Below, in pieces: positions 1-8,505 of a DNA stretch of 64,000 bases. This DNA is from Fusobacterium necrophorum subsp. necrophorum (lineage in GTDB: Bacteria; Fusobacteriota; Fusobacteriia; Fusobacteriales; Fusobacteriaceae). Location: positions 496,001 through 560,000 of the forward strand of contig NZ_CP034842.1 in NCBI RefSeq assembly GCF_004006635.1, in the 5' to 3' direction. The first letter of the stretch is position 1, and each line of letters starts with the position of its first letter. Both the position numbers and the translations under genes were made by a program. The notes beneath the pieces are model-generated. The model was not told where the DNA came from and did not search any database. It saw nothing but the letters and a program-made list of their open reading frames with translations.

Positions 1-114
1 CGTCATGCAGGACATAATATTCTATTCGGGCAACAACGTGCGGTTGTCATTTTATCGGAGGGAATAAATTCGATAAAGGAGGCGTTGATGAATGAAAAAA
101 CGATACCGAATTAA
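1..114 (+). CDS. 3' end of an unidentified prophage gene
   Basis: An open frame enters from the left edge and runs through codon AAT 109-111 to TAA at 112-114, giving a 37-residue tail that ends in NEKTIPN. I cannot name the family from this fragment. It overlaps the start of the next small gene (ATG at 92) by 23 bases, in keeping with the tight packing of the early prophage operon. The last part of this frame also contains the AAAGGAGG ribosome binding site used by that next gene, so the two may be translationally coupled. Confidence 0.45.
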   Translation, partial: RHAGHNILFGQQRAVVILSEGINSIKEALMNEKTIPN

Positions 115-268
115 ACCTAATATCTTCAATGTCAGCTTAGTCGTTACTTTACTTTTAATGTTGTTTGCAAGACTGGACAGAGGGTATCTCACGTTTGGTG
201 GAGAAACCCTGTTACCTCTTGTGGGATTGGTCGCACATTATGCATTAAAGGATTGGTGGGATAAATGA
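92..268 (+). CDS. Small single-span membrane protein, prophage early region
   Basis: Fifty-eight residues, starting MKKRYRIKPNIF and ending ALKDWWDK. A basic N-terminus is followed by a hydrophobic stretch at residues about 14-26 (VSLVVTLLLMLFA) and a second weakly hydrophobic part at 38-52, so one or two membrane passes are likely. AAAGGAGG at 75-82 lies a good distance before the ATG at 92. Its stop TGA (266-268) overlaps the next ATG (265) as ATGA, indicating coupled translation with the clamp-like gene. No known family is recognised. A role in host takeover or superinfection exclusion would be a guess. Confidence 0.55.
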   Translation: MKKRYRIKPNIFNVSLVVTLLLMLFARLDRGYLTFGGETLLPLVGLVAHYALKDWWDK

Positions 269-1038
269 AGCTGGACGAATTTAAGATTCATTACAAAAAA
301 TTCCACTTGCTGTGGAGAGAAGAGGAAGTAGCAAGACTGTCGAGATTTTCAGAGATTATGAAAAAGTCTCCGGTGGAATCTGCAAAATACTTGCTTGTGT
401 CTGGGGATTGCATCGGATTTACGGATTCGTATCGTGCGGTTATCATTAGCGCCACAAATGTTGTGCAAAAAACACAAAGTCCTCTTGGGTATTATTCCCC
501 AGACTTGTTATCTTTGTTGAAAAAAGCTCAAGAAGTCGCTTTGTTGGAAGATTATACTTTAGCAATTCGGGTAAAAGAAGAGGTACATGTATTCGCTCCT
601 GTCCTGAATCAAGTGCCGGACATTGCCCGATTGGATAAACTGATACCCGCAGATGCAGAAAGAATATCCTTTTTCACTGATATTTTCAAAGAAATGCCTT
701 TAACAGATGTCCTGTCGTGGGAAGCTATTTGTACGACATTCAAGCCTTTAGGTTTACATGTTATGTGCCCTCGATTCTATTTTACGCCTGAGGGAATTTC
801 TGTAAAAGCGGATCTAGGGAAATCACGTTTAGAAATGATGTTCCCAATCCCGCTGGAAATGGAATGCGAAAAAGTATTGAATCCAAATTTTATTGATTTG
901 TGGTTAAAAGCTACAGCGAAAGAAAAAGTAGTAGCGACTTTACTTTATACGAGTAAAGAAAGTAGTGCAGTTTGTTTTGAAATGCCGAATTTAAAATACA
1001 TTATTATGCCAATATCGTGGCGAAAAGGAGGAAAATAA
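265..1038 (+). CDS. Possible DnaN-like sliding clamp (divergent phage protein)
   Basis: A 257-residue protein that databases would probably leave as hypothetical. Three stretches resemble bacterial beta-clamp signatures. Residues about 50-60 (GFTDSYRAVII) resemble the ATDSYRLA strand of DnaN. Residues about 117-129 (VPDIARLDKLIPA) resemble the YPDYEKLIP stretch that opens a clamp domain. The C-terminus combines LNPNFIDLWLKA with an ending of YIIMPIS, much like the NPKYLLDALKAL and YLIMPM ending of clamp domain 3. Length suits two clamp-like domains rather than the usual three. The gene lies in the same operon as a family A polymerase, VapE and nucleases, where a processivity factor would make sense. 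This is inference from short motifs; a structure prediction would decide it. It is coupled by ATGA overlap to the upstream membrane protein. Confidence 0.45.
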   Translation: MKLDEFKIHYKKFHLLWREEEVARLSRFSEIMKKSPVESAKYLLVSGDCIGFTDSYRAVIISATNVVQKTQSPLGYYSPDLLSLLKKAQEVALLEDYTLAIRVKEEVHVFAPVLNQVPDIARLDKLIPADAERISFFTDIFKEMPLTDVLSWEAICTTFKPLGLHVMCPRFYFTPEGISVKADLGKSRLEMMFPIPLEMECEKVLNPNFIDLWLKATAKEKVVATLLYTSKESSAVCFEMPNLKYIIMPISWRKGGK

Positions 1039-1039
1039 T

Positions 1040-1495
1040 ATGGTAAAAGTAGAATTTCACGGATCTGTGGAAGAGGTAAAAAATGAAATGGTGGAATTTG
1101 TGGGAAGTTGGCAAGCACCCGTTGAGGATGCGGAGTTTATTTCTAGGGCAGTGGGCGATATACCCGTCGTAGAGGAGCCTAAAAAAACGACAATAGAGTC
1201 TGTGAAAGATGAAGCTCCAACGGGAAATTGGACAACTTGCGATTGTAAAGAAGTACCAAAAACAGAGGCTCCGGCACCCGCAGCTCCTGTCGTACCGACT
1301 GTACCGGTTGCGCCAGCGACAGAATACACTTTTGCAGACATTCAAAGAATTGCGGCTCCGCTCGTACATCAAGGAAAATCCGCAGAACTAATTAATGCTC
1401 TTGGAAATTTCGGTGTAAAGGCAATTACCGAGTTACAACAAGACCAGTTCGGAGCGTTTATCCTAGAATTAAAGAACCTAGGAGCTGATGTCTAA
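1040..1495 (+). CDS. Unknown phage protein with Pro-Ala linker
   Basis: A 151-residue protein in three parts: an acidic N-terminal segment (1-60), a low-complexity linker at about 74-95 rich in Pro, Ala and Val, and a C-terminal helical segment (96-151) ending FILELKNLGADV. The C-terminal part, with its pattern of GVKAITELQQDQF before the final helix, resembles a motif common in phage recombination and replication modules, but I cannot name the family. The linker suggests a flexible tether, perhaps joining a partner-binding tail to a DNA-bound protein. AAGGAGG at 1026-1032 supports the start at 1040. The stop overlaps the next ATG by one base. Confidence 0.5.
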   Translation: MVKVEFHGSVEEVKNEMVEFVGSWQAPVEDAEFISRAVGDIPVVEEPKKTTIESVKDEAPTGNWTTCDCKEVPKTEAPAPAAPVVPTVPVAPATEYTFADIQRIAAPLVHQGKSAELINALGNFGVKAITELQQDQFGAFILELKNLGADV

Positions 1496-2664
1496 TGGCA
1501 CATGCTCTATTAGGTCCGTCCAGTGCGTCACGGTGGATGGCTTGCCCACCATCCGTGAATTTAACAAAAGACATGCCGGATACGACAAGCGAGTATGCGG
1601 CAGAAGGAAGTTTGGCACACGAAATAGCTGAACTCAAGTTGAAGAAAAAAATCGTGGATCCGGGAATGTCCGCCCGGAAGTTTAATGCCGAAATGAAAAA
1701 ATTAAAAGGACGGGAGCTGTATCAGGAAGAAATGCAGGAATTTACGGACATCTATGTGGATTTTATCCAAGAACAAATGTGCGCCTGCGAGAATACACCG
1801 TATGTAGCTGTGGAACAGAAAGTAGATTTTTCACAGTATGTTCCGCAGGGCTTTGGAACGGCGGATTGTATTCTCATATCCGGAGATATGATCCATATCA
1901 TAGACTTTAAATACGGAAGGGGTGTGGTCGTGGATGCGGAAGAGAATCCACAAATGTTGCTGTACACTCTGGGGGCTTATTTGGCCTACAATTTCTTGTA
2001 TGACATCAAGCGTATTCAGATGTCGATTGTACAGCCTAGGGTGTCCCATTTCTCGTCATGGGAATGCGACGTGGACTATTTACTATCCTTTGCCGAGAAA
2101 GCCAAGGAAAAGGCCCTCATGGCGTCAGAGGGGCAAGGGGAATTTCAAGCGGGAAAACATTGTAAGTTCTGCAAAGCAAAAACGACTTGCAGGACACGGG
2201 CGGAAGAAAACTTGGAACTCGAGGGTTGGCAGTATGCATTGCCGCCACTTTTAAAAACGCATGAAGTCGGGCATATTCTAAAAAAGGCTGAGGATTTAGC
2301 CGCTTGGGCAAAGGAGCTCAAGGAGTGGGCTTTGTCGGAGTGCTTGAACGGGAATGAGATTCCGGGTTGGAAAGCAGTGCACGGCAGAGGAAGCAGGAGT
2401 TTCACGAATACAGATGAGGCTGTAAAGGTATTGGTAGAAAAAGGGATTGCAGAAGAGTTACTGTATGAACGCAAGTATTTAACTCTCGCACAGATGGAAA
2501 AAGTAATTGGGAAAAAGGATTTTCAGGAAATGGTAGGCGATTACATTGAAATGAAGCAAGGTTCGCCAACTCTTGTTGTAGAAAGCGATAAAAGACAGGC
2601 GATTACGAATCGAATTAAAGCAGAAGAGGAATTTAGCGCAGTTGAGGATATCGATAATTTATAA
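1495..2664 (+). CDS. DUF2800 family PD-(D/E)XK nuclease, Cas4-like
   Basis: A 389-residue protein with the typical DUF2800 opening (GPSSASRWMACPPSVNL) followed by AAEGSLAHEIAEL. The nuclease core is visible at residues 122-162: GTADCILI supplies an acidic ligand, IIDFKYG carries the D-x-K pair, and NPQMLLYTLGAY forms the following helix. A cysteine cluster (CKFCKAKTTC, residues about 223-232) resembles the C-terminal iron-sulphur cluster of Cas4 and AddB nucleases. In Firmicutes-type phages this family sits next to DUF2815 and a family A polymerase, as here, and is thought to act in replication-linked recombination. Its start overlaps the previous stop (TAATG). It overlaps the region upstream of the next gene without sharing its start. 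Confidence 0.85.
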   Translation: MAHALLGPSSASRWMACPPSVNLTKDMPDTTSEYAAEGSLAHEIAELKLKKKIVDPGMSARKFNAEMKKLKGRELYQEEMQEFTDIYVDFIQEQMCACENTPYVAVEQKVDFSQYVPQGFGTADCILISGDMIHIIDFKYGRGVVVDAEENPQMLLYTLGAYLAYNFLYDIKRIQMSIVQPRVSHFSSWECDVDYLLSFAEKAKEKALMASEGQGEFQAGKHCKFCKAKTTCRTRAEENLELEGWQYALPPLLKTHEVGHILKKAEDLAAWAKELKEWALSECLNGNEIPGWKAVHGRGSRSFTNTDEAVKVLVEKGIAEELLYERKYLTLAQMEKVIGKKDFQEMVGDYIEMKQGSPTLVVESDKRQAITNRIKAEEEFSAVEDIDNL

Positions 2665-2686
2665 GTATAAAGGAGATGATGTATTT

Positions 2687-3265
2687 ATGGCAAATGAGAC
2701 TAGAATTATGACAGGAAAAGTGAGATTAAGTTATGTGCATTTATTTAAACCGTACGCAGCGAATGCGGGGCAGGAAGAAAAGTACAGTTGTACAATCTTA
2801 GTCCCTAAGCACGATGTGGTGACAAAGGCGAAAATCGATGCGGCCATTAACGCTGCTATCGAAAAAGGTGTGACAGGGTGTTGGGCAGGAGCCAAACCTC
2901 CAAGACCGGCAACACCGATTTATGACGGGGATTCAGTAAGACCGTCTGACGGAGCAGAATTTGGACTGGAATGCAAAGGGCATTGGGTGTTCACAGCAAG
3001 TGCGAAGACAGAATTTGCTCCCGGTGTGGTAGATGTAAGAGCCCAACCGATTCTGAACCAATCGGAGATTTATTCTGGAATTTACGCGAGGGTATCCGTG
3101 ACATTCTTTGCGTACTCGGTAAACGGAAAGAAGGGAATCGGGGCAGGATTGAACAATGTGCAAAAGTTGGCAGACGGAGAACCTTTAGCGGCATCTGCAA
3201 TTCGGGCAGAGGACGAGTTCGATGCAGTACAAATTGACCCGTTGACTGGGGAACCTATTTTATAG
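2687..3265 (+). CDS. DUF2815 family phage protein, probable ssDNA-binding
   Basis: Starting at MANETRIM the protein has 192 residues. An upstream in-frame ATG at 2642 lies inside the previous gene and lacks a good ribosome site, whereas AAAGGAG at 2670-2676 serves 2687. The N-terminal pattern GKVRLSYVHLFKPYA followed by EEKYSCTILVPKHD is characteristic of DUF2815. These proteins are always linked to DUF2800 and PolA in phage replication modules and are described as probable single-strand DNA-binding or recombination helpers. The C-terminus is acidic (EDEFDAVQIDPLTGEPIL), as in SSB-like proteins whose acidic tails recruit partners; that last comparison is inference. Confidence 0.85.
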   Translation: MANETRIMTGKVRLSYVHLFKPYAANAGQEEKYSCTILVPKHDVVTKAKIDAAINAAIEKGVTGCWAGAKPPRPATPIYDGDSVRPSDGAEFGLECKGHWVFTASAKTEFAPGVVDVRAQPILNQSEIYSGIYARVSVTFFAYSVNGKKGIGAGLNNVQKLADGEPLAASAIRAEDEFDAVQIDPLTGEPIL

Positions 3266-3268
3266 AGG

Positions 3269-3292
3269 AAGGGCAGTACAAACTGCCTTTTC
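3269..3292 (+). terminator. Short hairpin with T-run after DUF2815 gene
   Basis: GGCAGT (3272-3277) pairs with ACTGCC (3282-3287) around the loop ACAA, followed by TTTTCT. It sits between the DUF2815 gene and polA. The T-run is short, so it may be a partial terminator that tunes expression of polA. Confidence 0.55.
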
Positions 3293-3310
3293 TCATCAAA
3301 GGAGGAAGGG

Positions 3311-5281
3311 ATGAACACACTAAGCATAGATATAGAGACATACAGCTCTATCGACATTAAAAAAGCAGGAGCTTACAAGTATGCCCAAAGTGATGATTTT
3401 GAAATTCTCTTATTTGCCTACAGTTTCAACCATCAAGCCGTACAGATTATAGATTTGAAATCAGGAGAGTCTATTCCGGAAAATGTGTTATTTGCCTTGC
3501 AAGACAGAAACTGCGTTAAATATGCTTATAACGCAGCGTTCGAGTGGTGGTGCTTGAATCAAGCGGGAATTGATACACCACTGGACCAATGGCGGTGTAC
3601 GATGGTTCATGGGTTGTACTGCGGATATACGGTAGGATTAGGGGCTACAGGGGCAGCGATAGGACTGCCACAGGATAAGAGGAAGCTTGCAACCGGAACG
3701 GCTTTGATTCGATATTTCTGTGTGCCTTGTAAACCAACGAAGTCCAACGGGAATCGTACCCGGAACCTGCCACACCATGCACCGGAAAAATGGGAATTAT
3801 TCAAAGAATACTGTCTGCAAGACGTTGTGACAGAAATGGCAATCGCGGACCGGTTATTATTCTATCCGGTTCCGGAAAAAGAGTGGATGTTATGGAGATA
3901 CGATGTGGCTATGAATGCTTTTGGAGTAAAGATTGACAGACGATTAGTCGAGGGAGCTTTAGCGATTGATGCTGAAGTACGACAAGAACTAATGTCGGAA
4001 GCGATGAGAATTACCGGGCTGAACAACCCGAATTCTTCCAAGCAATTGATGGAATGGTTGGAGAAAGAGGGAACGGAAGTGGAAAACTTGCAAAAAGGAA
4101 CGGTCTCACAACTGGTTGGAGACTTGGAAGACGGAGATGTGAAGAGGGTATTAGAGATCCGGCAAGAACTCTCCAAGACTTCGATTAAGAAATACCAAGC
4201 CATGCAGGAAGCTGCAGGAGTGGATGACCGGATAAGAGGAGTCTCTTTCTTTTACGGAGCCAATCGTACGGGGCGATACGCTGGCAGACTTGTTCAATTG
4301 CAAAACTTGCCTCGTAACTACTTAGAAACCTTAGATGTTGCGAGAGAATTTACAAGGCAGGGAAATGGACAAGCTCTAAGCATGTTATACGGGAATGTCC
4401 CGGACACACTATCTCAGCTTATCCGGACGGCCTTTATCCCAAGCGAAGGGCATCAGTTTGTGGTATCCGACTTTTCCGCTATTGAAGCTAGAGTGATTGC
4501 TTGGTTAGCCGGGGAAGAATGGCGGATGGAAGTATTCAAGACCCATGGGAAAATTTATGAGGCATCCGCATCGCAAATGTTCGGAGTACCTCTTAACACA
4601 ATCGTGAAAGGACATGAGAATTATGCTCTCAGAGCTAAGGGGAAGGTTGCCGAATTAGCTCTCGGGTATCAAGGGAGCGTCGGAGCTTTAATCGCTATGG
4701 GAGCGGATAAGATGGGATTAACTGAGCATGAAATGAAAGATATTGTGTCGAGGTGGCGGAACACTTCCAAACGGATTGTAGAGCTCTGGTACGCTTTGGA
4801 AAATGCGGCTGTGGACGTACTTACGACAGGGCAGAAACAAACGGTGAAATGCGTGACTTTGGCGATGGAATTCGATGTTACCTTTATGCAAGAGTTTTTA
4901 ACGATACTATTGCCGTCCGGTCGTAAGTTATTTTACCCAAAGCCGCATTTGCGAGAGAACCAGTTTGGCTCTATGCAGATGCATTACAAAGGTATCAATC
5001 AAACATCAAAGAAATGGGAGATTATACCCACTTATGGCGGAAAACTAACGGAAAATATCGTACAAGCTATTGCAAGAGATTGTTTGACAGAAACTCTACT
5101 TCGAGTGAAGCAGAAAGGGTGGCAAGTCGTGTTTCATGTGCACGATGAGATTATCCTTGACGCTCCAAAGTTTGTTTCTTTAGAAGATGTAGAAAGAGTC
5201 ATGGGAGAACCGATACCGTGGGCTCCGGGGCTGATATTAAAAGCTGCAGGGTTTGTCAGCGACTATTATATGAAAGATTAG
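3311..5281 (+). CDS. Phage family A DNA polymerase with 3'-5' exonuclease domain
   Basis: A 656-residue replicative polymerase of the phage PolA type. The N-terminus holds a DnaQ-like exonuclease motif (LSIDIETYSS, catalytic D and E at residues 7 and 9). Polymerase motif A is DFSAIEARV near residue 387. The motif B helix contains LRAKGKVAELALGYQGS near 435-455. Motif C is FHVHDEII near 608-615, with the catalytic Asp of HDE. There is no 5'-3' exonuclease domain, as usual for this phage subfamily. It presumably copies phage DNA using the VapE primase/helicase encoded downstream and perhaps the clamp-like protein upstream. AAAGGAGG at 3299-3306 supports the start. The gene appears intact. Confidence 0.95.
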   Translation: MNTLSIDIETYSSIDIKKAGAYKYAQSDDFEILLFAYSFNHQAVQIIDLKSGESIPENVLFALQDRNCVKYAYNAAFEWWCLNQAGIDTPLDQWRCTMVHGLYCGYTVGLGATGAAIGLPQDKRKLATGTALIRYFCVPCKPTKSNGNRTRNLPHHAPEKWELFKEYCLQDVVTEMAIADRLLFYPVPEKEWMLWRYDVAMNAFGVKIDRRLVEGALAIDAEVRQELMSEAMRITGLNNPNSSKQLMEWLEKEGTEVENLQKGTVSQLVGDLEDGDVKRVLEIRQELSKTSIKKYQAMQEAAGVDDRIRGVSFFYGANRTGRYAGRLVQLQNLPRNYLETLDVAREFTRQGNGQALSMLYGNVPDTLSQLIRTAFIPSEGHQFVVSDFSAIEARVIAWLAGEEWRMEVFKTHGKIYEASASQMFGVPLNTIVKGHENYALRAKGKVAELALGYQGSVGALIAMGADKMGLTEHEMKDIVSRWRNTSKRIVELWYALENAAVDVLTTGQKQTVKCVTLAMEFDVTFMQEFLTILLPSGRKLFYPKPHLRENQFGSMQMHYKGINQTSKKWEIIPTYGGKLTENIVQAIARDCLTETLLRVKQKGWQVVFHVHDEIILDAPKFVSLEDVERVMGEPIPWAPGLILKAAGFVSDYYMKD

Positions 5282-5290
5282 GGAGGAATT

Positions 5291-5563
5291 ATGGTAAAAA
5301 CATTTATTGATTCTCGAGGTTTTGAGAGATATGAAAGTTCTAAACGTCTTGTATATAATCCTGAACTTTTTGAAAATCACGGAACTCCTTGGAGTAGAGA
5401 AGACCTCATCGACATGATTGGGTATAGACAAACAATGAAATGGGAAGACATTGCTCTTATGTTAGGGATAACTCCAGGGACTTGTATAAGCAAAATGCGG
5501 GATTTAAAGAAACAAGGACGATACGATTTCTATTTGAAAAAGTTTAAAGAGGTATCACTATGA
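5291..5563 (+). CDS. Small Myb/HTH-like DNA-binding protein
   Basis: A 90-residue protein. Residues 43-80 (SREDLIDMIGYRQTMKWEDIALMLG, then TPGTCISKMRDLKKQG) have the layout of a Myb/SANT-like or sigma-like helix-turn-helix: an acidic first helix, a Trp in the second, and a recognition helix with Lys and Arg. Many phages carry such a protein between replication genes. GGGAGGAATT precedes the ATG by a standard distance. The gene ends in an ATGA overlap with the following small gene. Target unknown; local regulation is inferred. Confidence 0.6.
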   Translation: MVKTFIDSRGFERYESSKRLVYNPELFENHGTPWSREDLIDMIGYRQTMKWEDIALMLGITPGTCISKMRDLKKQGRYDFYLKKFKEVSL

Positions 5564-5730
5564 GACGAGCAAAACCAAAAACGAAAAGAGAGATAAAACA
5601 CAATGAAAAACGAGAAGTACAAGCGCATAAGAAGCCCGCTCAAGAAGAAACCAACTCTATTTTCAAAGCAATCATGTCTTGTGATTATACGGTAGCGTTA
5701 AGTCACCTAAATAAATTACTAACACTTTAA
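5560..5730 (+). CDS. Small basic unknown phage protein
   Basis: A 56-residue reading frame, MRRAKPKTKREIKHNEKREV onward, ending SHLNKLLTL. The first 26 residues are strongly basic and the last 20 could form a helix. Its ATG overlaps the stop of the upstream HTH gene (ATGA at 5560-5563), so translation is probably coupled. No family is recognised. The composition fits a DNA- or RNA-binding accessory protein, but that is only an inference from charge. Confidence 0.5.
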   Translation: MRRAKPKTKREIKHNEKREVQAHKKPAQEETNSIFKAIMSCDYTVALSHLNKLLTL

Positions 5731-5752
5731 GAGAAGGGGGGGGCGACCTCAA

Positions 5753-8218
5753 ATGCAATACTCGAGAACAATCACTATTTCTACTGCGAACAACCGATAC
5801 TCCGAGCAGTGGACCGCGGTAGAAATGACATGGACTGCATTCGTAGAAAAGCTCGGGAAGCCAATTGTGACTGCAGAGAGCTACGAAGAGTACATGACCT
5901 ACAAAAAGAAAAAGCAAGACCAAATCAAAGACGTAGGAGGATTCGTCGGTGGGGCTTTGGCAAGCTCTCTCCGCCGAAACTCAACGATACGAACACGTAG
6001 TATCGTAACCCTAGACTTAGATAATCTAGTCTATCAAGATGACGAGAAAATACTGAAAATACTACATAGCCTAAACTGTTCGTTCGTGGTCTACAGCACA
6101 CGAAAGCACAGTAAAGTAAAACCCAGACTTCGAATCATATTCCCACTTGCTGCCGATGTGTCTGCGGATGAATATGAGCCTATTGCCCGGAAGCTTGCTA
6201 GTTTTATTGGTATGTTGTACTGTGACCCTACTACCTTCCAACCTGTCCGTTTAATGTATTGGCCAAGCCATTCGAAAGACAGTGACTATGTCTATGAATA
6301 CGCAGATAAAGGATTGATAGACGGAAAAGCTATCTTGAATATGTACGAGAATTGGCAAGACGTGAGACAGTGGCCGGAGGTTCCGGGAACCGCAAAGCTT
6401 CACGAGAACATGGCAAAGAAACAAGAAAATCCTCTAGAGAAAGAAGGTATTGTGGGAGCTTTCTGCAGAAGATACAACATCTTAGAAGCGATAGAAGAGT
6501 TCCTACCGGGAGTGTATGAGCCTTGCGACACAGAGGGGCGACTGACCTTCGTTGGTGGGAGTACGACAGCAGGAGCGGTACTCTACGAAGACGGTCTGTT
6601 CCTCTACTCGCATCATGCGACGGACCCTTGCAGTCAGAAGCTCGTGAACGCTTTTGACCTAGTGCGGCTGCATAAGTTCGGACATAAAGACGATACCGCA
6701 GAAGAGGGAACTCCGGTGGGGCGATTGCCCTCATATCTAGCAATGAAGGAGTTTATTGCTCGTAATACATCAATTCCGAAAGAATTGTTAAAAGAGAGAC
6801 AGGAAAAAGCCATTCAGGAGTTTTCTTTGGCACCGCTACCGGAAGGAAGTGCAGAAGAAGTTCTGGAAGGAGAAGTCGTGGAAGAAGATGATGCTTGGAA
6901 GGATCAGCTGGAATTTGATGCGAACGGCTGGCCAGTGAAGACGACCACGAATATCCTGTTAATTTTGCGAAACGACCCTCTCTTACGTGGAAAAATTTTT
7001 ATCGATGAGTTTTCCTCTTATATGTTAGTCAGAAGAGGGCTTCCTTGGGATACTCGATTTACAGGCGAAGATAGGCTGTGGACTGACTTCGATGATGCAG
7101 GACTTCGAGCCTACTTCGAAAGTGCTTATCGAATCGTTGCGGTCAATAAGATCATTGATGGGGTCAACTTAATCGCGGAGGAGAATAAAGAAAATAAAGT
7201 GGCCATGAGACTGCAGAGAACTTCGTGGGACGGGATAGAAAGATTAGAAACACTGTTTATCGACTACCTAGGATGTGAGGATAATATTTATACAAGAGAA
7301 GTTGCGAAAAAATCGTTAGTAGCAGCAGTCCGAAGAGCCATAAACGGCGGGGGAAAATTCGACTACATGACGATTATTATAGGTCCTCAAGGAGTGGGGA
7401 AAAGTACTTTTTTAGCAATTCTTGGAATGGATTGGTTCAACGACAGTATCACAAAAATTGAAGGCGGAAAAGAGGCCTGTGAGTTGATACAAGGAAGTTG
7501 GATTGTAGAGTTAGGAGAACTTGCAGGAATGCGGAAATCTGACATTGACACGATGAAAAACTTTGTCAGTAGACAGGATGACATCTTTCGAGCTTCTTTC
7601 GGGCGGAGAGCTCAAAAATACCCGAGACGGTGCGTATTCTTTGGGACCGCGAACGATTATAACTTCTTACGAGACGAGACCGGGAATCGAAGATTTTGGC
7701 CTATAGATTGTTTCATCTATGAGCGCAAAAAATCGATTTTCACAGACTTGCGAAAAGAGTTAGAACAGATATGGGCGGAGGCTTGCGAGATCGCAAAAGA
7801 GGAATCCTTTAGTTTGGAGTTAAGCGAGAAAGCGAAAGAAATTGCAGAGCAGGAGCAAGAAGCACACAAAGAGGATAATGTTCAAAAAGGAATTATCTTA
7901 GATTACCTAGAGAAGAAGTTGCCGAAGTCTTGGAATACTTGGGATGTATATATGAGAAGAAATTATCTAAACGAATACGAGGAACAAGTCAAACTGTACC
8001 CGGAACTATTCCAACGTGAAAAAGTCTGTATTTTGGAAATATGGGAAGAGGCTCTCGGTCAAGATAAACGATTCCTGAAACCTTATGACAGTAAAAACAT
8101 ATCGTCAGTCTTATCAAGTCTCAAAAACTGGGAAAGAATTAAGACAAATGCAAGGTTTGGGAGATACGGAACACAAAAAGGATTCCGAAGAAAAGTGTCA
8201 ACCGACAGTGTCAACTGA
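5753..8218 (+). CDS. VapE-family primase/helicase (virulence-associated E)
   Basis: An 821-residue phage replication protein. The N-terminal third includes a primase-like part with RSIVTLDLDNL around residues 83-93 and RLRIIFPL around 123-130, of the type found in archaeo-eukaryotic primase folds. The C-terminal VapE/SF3-like helicase domain has a Walker A motif IIIGPQGVGKSTFL near residue 541-554, a following WIVELGEL, and the sensor region RCVFFGTANDYNFL followed by DETGNRRFWPI near 627-655, which is diagnostic. It probably unwinds and primes at a phage origin; the TGTCAAC repeat cluster overlapping its 3' end is the obvious candidate. A GAGAAGGGGGGG tract precedes the start. Confidence 0.9.
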   Translation: MQYSRTITISTANNRYSEQWTAVEMTWTAFVEKLGKPIVTAESYEEYMTYKKKKQDQIKDVGGFVGGALASSLRRNSTIRTRSIVTLDLDNLVYQDDEKILKILHSLNCSFVVYSTRKHSKVKPRLRIIFPLAADVSADEYEPIARKLASFIGMLYCDPTTFQPVRLMYWPSHSKDSDYVYEYADKGLIDGKAILNMYENWQDVRQWPEVPGTAKLHENMAKKQENPLEKEGIVGAFCRRYNILEAIEEFLPGVYEPCDTEGRLTFVGGSTTAGAVLYEDGLFLYSHHATDPCSQKLVNAFDLVRLHKFGHKDDTAEEGTPVGRLPSYLAMKEFIARNTSIPKELLKERQEKAIQEFSLAPLPEGSAEEVLEGEVVEEDDAWKDQLEFDANGWPVKTTTNILLILRNDPLLRGKIFIDEFSSYMLVRRGLPWDTRFTGEDRLWTDFDDAGLRAYFESAYRIVAVNKIIDGVNLIAEENKENKVAMRLQRTSWDGIERLETLFIDYLGCEDNIYTREVAKKSLVAAVRRAINGGGKFDYMTIIIGPQGVGKSTFLAILGMDWFNDSITKIEGGKEACELIQGSWIVELGELAGMRKSDIDTMKNFVSRQDDIFRASFGRRAQKYPRRCVFFGTANDYNFLRDETGNRRFWPIDCFIYERKKSIFTDLRKELEQIWAEACEIAKEESFSLELSEKAKEIAEQEQEAHKEDNVQKGIILDYLEKKLPKSWNTWDVYMRRNYLNEYEEQVKLYPELFQREKVCILEIWEEALGQDKRFLKPYDSKNISSVLSSLKNWERIKTNARFGRYGTQKGFRRKVSTDSVN

Positions 8219-8374
8219 GGCTAAAAAATGTCAACTTAATACCGAAATTGTCAACCATATATTCTATATATGTCAACTATGAAAATCAGTGAGTTGACAT
8301 CGAGTTGACGGTTTCGGTTGACGTGAAAAGTATTAGTATTATTGTATTATTATTATATTGTCAACTATGTCAAC
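8196..8374 (+). repeat. TGTCAAC iteron array, candidate replication origin
   Basis: Ten copies of the heptamer TGTCAAC or its complement lie within 179 bases. Forward copies start at 8196, 8209, 8229, 8249, 8271, 8359 and 8368. Reverse copies (GTTGACA or GTTGACG) start at 8293, 8304 and 8317. The first two lie inside the 3' end of the primase/helicase gene; the rest are intergenic. Direct copies flank three inverted ones in the centre. Such iterons beside a VapE-type initiator gene are what one expects of a phage origin, though they could also be operator sites for a regulator. Confidence 0.65.
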
Positions 8375-8483
8375 TATAAATCTATATAGAGATATATAAA
8401 ATAAGAAAAATAAGGTATAAATATTTCTTAAATTTCTTATTTTTAATACCCTCTATACGCGTACGCGCGCGAGATGACATTTT
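8325..8483. other. AT-rich tract and alternating pyrimidine-purine block beside the iterons
   Basis: From about 8325 to 8450 the sequence is almost entirely A and T (runs such as TATTATTATTATATTG), as in a DNA unwinding element. It is followed at 8454-8471 by an alternating purine-pyrimidine block, TATACGCGTACGCGCGCG, which is the classic Z-DNA-prone type and stands out sharply in this AT-rich DNA. Together with the iterons this gives the usual parts of an origin: binding sites, easily melted DNA and a structural boundary. The function is inferred. Confidence 0.45.
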
Positions 8484-8505
8484 AGATTTTTAAGGAGATT
8501 TGAAA

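Noticed and set aside
1057..1341. Long minus-strand frame opposite the Pro-Ala linker gene
   Set aside because: It is an antisense shadow of a GC-richer, low-complexity region; the + strand frame has the ribosome site and operon context.
8085..8282. A frame over the 3' end of the primase/helicase gene and the iterons
   Set aside because: Its coding pattern comes from the TGTCAAC repeats (repeated Cys-Gln codons) and there is no ribosome site.
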